From: Candidatus Sumerlaeota bacterium
GTDB taxonomy: Bacteria > Sumerlaeota > Sumerlaeia > UBA8349
Length of the DNA stretch: 8,074 bases
Assembly (NCBI GenBank): GCA_003501375.1
Contig: DNPO01000045.1
Coordinates: forward strand, 1,513 to 9,586
Reading direction: 5' to 3'
Below are positions 6,760-8,074 of this stretch, piece after piece (the stretch's first letter is position 1; each line of letters opens with the position of its first letter). A program made the position numbers and the translations under genes. Below the pieces are notes generated by a model, which worked only from the letters and a program-made list of their open reading frames with translations, ran no database searches and was not told where the DNA came from.

Positions 6760-7779
6760 ATGGAAACCTCGCAACTCCCTGAACGCGTGAACGCAATCTC
6801 TCCGAAAATCACCCACCTGATCGATCTGCTCGGCGAGGTGTTGCTGGGCAATCGCGAACTGCTGGAAAATCTGGTGACTGGCGTGCTCGCGGGTGGACAC
6901 GTCCTGCTCGAAGGCATGCCCGGTCTGGGTAAAACGGAATTGGTTAAGGGCCTCGCGCATCTGTGCAGCATCCAGTTCAGCCGCGTGCAGTTCACTCCGG
7001 ACCTGCTGCCCAGCGACATCACGGGGAGTTTTATTCTGGAACAGCACGAGAGTGGGCATCGTGAGTTCAACTTTCAGGAAGGCCCAGTGTTTACCAATAT
7101 TTTGTTGGGCGACGAAATCAACCGCGCTTCGCCCAAAACGCAATCGGCGTTGCTCGAAGCAATGGCGGAACGCAACGTGACCGTGATGGGCGAGACACGT
7201 GCACTGCCTAAACCGTTTTTTGTTATCGCGACGCAGAACCCCATTGAGATGGAAGGTACCTACCCGCTGCCCGAGGCGCAGGTAGACCGTTTTCTCTTCA
7301 AATTGCATTTGGGCCGTCCGTCGGAAAATGTGCTGAAGGAAATTATTTGCAACCGCCCCACGGGTGCGCCACCGACGCACGAGCCGTGCATCACCGAGAC
7401 GGAATTGCTCGAAGCGATTTTGCTTGCGCGGGACGTTTTCATTTCCGAGCCGGTGGCGGCGTACATTTCACGGTTGGTGGAGGCGAGCCATCCCGATAGC
7501 GCCCTCGCGCCGGAGTTGGTGAAGAAGTATGTGCGGCATGGCGGCAGTCCGCGTGCGGCCATTGCGTTAGCAGGAGCGGCGCGTGCACAGGCGGTGGTGC
7601 TCGGACGCGTGCAGGCCGGGTTCGATTCTGCGCGGCAACTTTACCCAGCAGTTATGAATCACCGTATCATTTTGGACTACGCTGCACGGATTGATGGTGT
7701 GAGCGTGAACGATGTTATGCAGGCGATTCTAACATCGGTGGATGAGTATTCCAAAGCCCTGCCCGACGGCGTGAAGTGA
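6760..7779 (+). CDS. moxR: MoxR-family AAA+ ATPase
   Basis: MoxR ATPases are chaperone-like AAA+ proteins that form rings and often act with von Willebrand A-domain partners on complex assembly or stress responses. From this start the protein has 339 residues, normal for the family. It shows Walker A GMPGLGKT (52-59), Walker B ILLGDE (114-119) followed by INRASPKTQSALLEAMAE, sensor 1 IATQNP (156-161), the family signature EGTYPLPEAQVDRF (165-178), and sensor 2 GGSPRA (261-266). The lid continues through AARAQAVVLGR to HRI. No key residue is missing. A TTG at 6730 would add ten residues (KPRKWTNPR follows the first codon); neither start has a well-spaced Shine-Dalgarno site, and I chose the ATG. 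It follows the coiled-coil gene on the same strand, but the DUF58/VWA genes usual downstream are absent. Confidence 0.95.
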   Translation: METSQLPERVNAISPKITHLIDLLGEVLLGNRELLENLVTGVLAGGHVLLEGMPGLGKTELVKGLAHLCSIQFSRVQFTPDLLPSDITGSFILEQHESGHREFNFQEGPVFTNILLGDEINRASPKTQSALLEAMAERNVTVMGETRALPKPFFVIATQNPIEMEGTYPLPEAQVDRFLFKLHLGRPSENVLKEIICNRPTGAPPTHEPCITETELLEAILLARDVFISEPVAAYISRLVEASHPDSALAPELVKKYVRHGGSPRAAIALAGAARAQAVVLGRVQAGFDSARQLYPAVMNHRIILDYAARIDGVSVNDVMQAILTSVDEYSKALPDGVK

Positions 7780-7794
7780 AGGAACACGGAGAAG

Positions 7795-7824
7795 ACATCC
7801 CTCGCCAAGGATGTAAAATTGTTT
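7795..7824 (+). terminator. Weak hairpin terminator candidate after moxR
   Basis: ACATCC (7795-7800) and GGATGT (7809-7814) form a 6-bp stem with an 8-nt loop, 15 nt after the moxR stop. The following AAAATTGTTT is only a poor T-tract, so termination efficiency is doubtful. The core resembles the stronger hairpin at 5092-5112 (CATCC-Y-TC ... AAGGATG). Confidence 0.35.
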
Positions 7825-7838
7825 AGGTATCCAGAAAG

Positions 7839-7873
7839 GTTTTATTTAGCCTGCTAAAGCAGGCTAAAAAAAC
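7839..7873. repeat. Long AT-flanked hairpin between moxR and the next gene
   Basis: TTTAGCCTGC (7845-7854) pairs perfectly with GCAGGCTAAA (7859-7868) around a TAAA loop. The pairing extends outward through T-A pairs to G7839-C7873 if A7844 is bulged out, giving about 15 bp. On neither strand is the stem followed by a T-run: the plus strand continues AAC AAC AAC and the minus strand continues AACCTTTC. It is thus not a textbook terminator; a REP-like palindrome or an mRNA-end stabilising hairpin fits better. Confidence 0.55.
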
Positions 7874-7943
7874 AACAACAAATTTATTCCCGTTGCTGAT
7901 AGCATGTTGTTAGCGTTTAAAACTAATTTGGAGAAACATAACC

Positions 7944-8074
7944 ATGCCTCAATCTTTTCTAAATCGTTTGTTCCTATGTGTTTTTTTTATGCAGGTTCTT
8001 GTTCCAGTTGCTTTTGCGGAAGTCACCGTGAATGCTTGGCTCTATCGGGTCAATAGTGATACGGGAGAAACGCA
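7944..8074 (+). CDS. Secreted protein of unknown function, N-terminal part (cut by right edge)
   Basis: An open frame starts at 7944 and continues past the window end. GGAG lies 10 nt upstream of the ATG (TTTGGAGAAACATAACC). The first 43 codons give a clear signal peptide: MPQSFLNRLF, then a hydrophobic core LCVFFMQVLVPVAFA with likely cleavage after AFA (residue 25). The mature protein begins EVTVNAWLYRVNSDTGET. Base use is more AT-rich than in moxR, and 164 nt with two hairpins separates it from moxR, so it is probably its own unit. A run of eight T (7981-7988) lies inside the signal-peptide codons. Too little is visible to assign a family. Confidence 0.7.
   Translation, partial: MPQSFLNRLFLCVFFMQVLVPVAFAEVTVNAWLYRVNSDTGET

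Noticed and set aside
6744..6782. A 12-residue ORF (MDESSHGNLATP) overlapping the moxR start, possible leader peptide
   Set aside because: AGGA lies nearby, but the peptide has no regulatory codon pattern and such short ORFs are expected by chance.
6712..7380. A 222-codon minus-strand frame opposite moxR
   Set aside because: The plus frame contains all MoxR motifs; the reverse frame is a codon-bias shadow.
7839..7873. Bidirectional intrinsic terminator
   Set aside because: No T-tract follows the stem on either strand.

Overview
The window suggests a Gram-negative (diderm) bacterium with type IV pilus-type envelope machinery, probably from the PVC superphylum (Verrucomicrobiota or a relative). 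The evidence is an outer-membrane secretin gene with its inner-membrane alignment proteins, and a coiled-coil membrane protein beside a MoxR ATPase, a pairing I associate with that group. The lineage is inferred from gene shapes and arrangement, not from a marker gene.

Positions 1-4530 (minus strand) hold a tight five-gene pilus operon read right to left: pilM (actin-like cytoplasmic ATPase), pilN and pilO (bitopic inner-membrane partners), a divergent periplasmic PilP/GspC-like protein, and the N-terminal 312 residues of a PilQ-type secretin that runs off the left edge. Gaps are 3 to about 39 nt and good Shine-Dalgarno sequences precede several genes. Together these would form the column from cytoplasmic PilM, through PilN/PilO and the PilP-like linker, to the outer-membrane secretin pore. 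Four of the five proteins carry low-complexity or charged insertions compared with textbook homologues.

Positions 4531-5265 form a 735-nt divergent intergenic region without a credible gene. It carries an 18-nt palindrome about 100 nt upstream of pilM, and a strong plus-strand intrinsic terminator at 5092-5120 with no visible gene in front of it. That terminator may mark a small RNA or leader transcript.

Positions 5266-7779 (plus strand) encode a three-TM coiled-coil membrane protein and a MoxR-family AAA+ ATPase. They are separated by a 12-nt inverted repeat whose right half holds three perfect 9-nt tandem copies of AATCTGTGN. The DUF58/VWA genes that commonly follow moxR are absent; the locus ends in hairpin-rich sequence. 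At 7944 a new AT-richer gene begins, encoding a secreted protein cut by the right edge.

I found no rRNA, tRNA, CRISPR array, insertion sequence or phage gene. Most of the window is recognisable machinery. The parts worth a second look are the divergent PilP-like protein, the orphan terminator, and the hairpins and repeats around the moxR pair.
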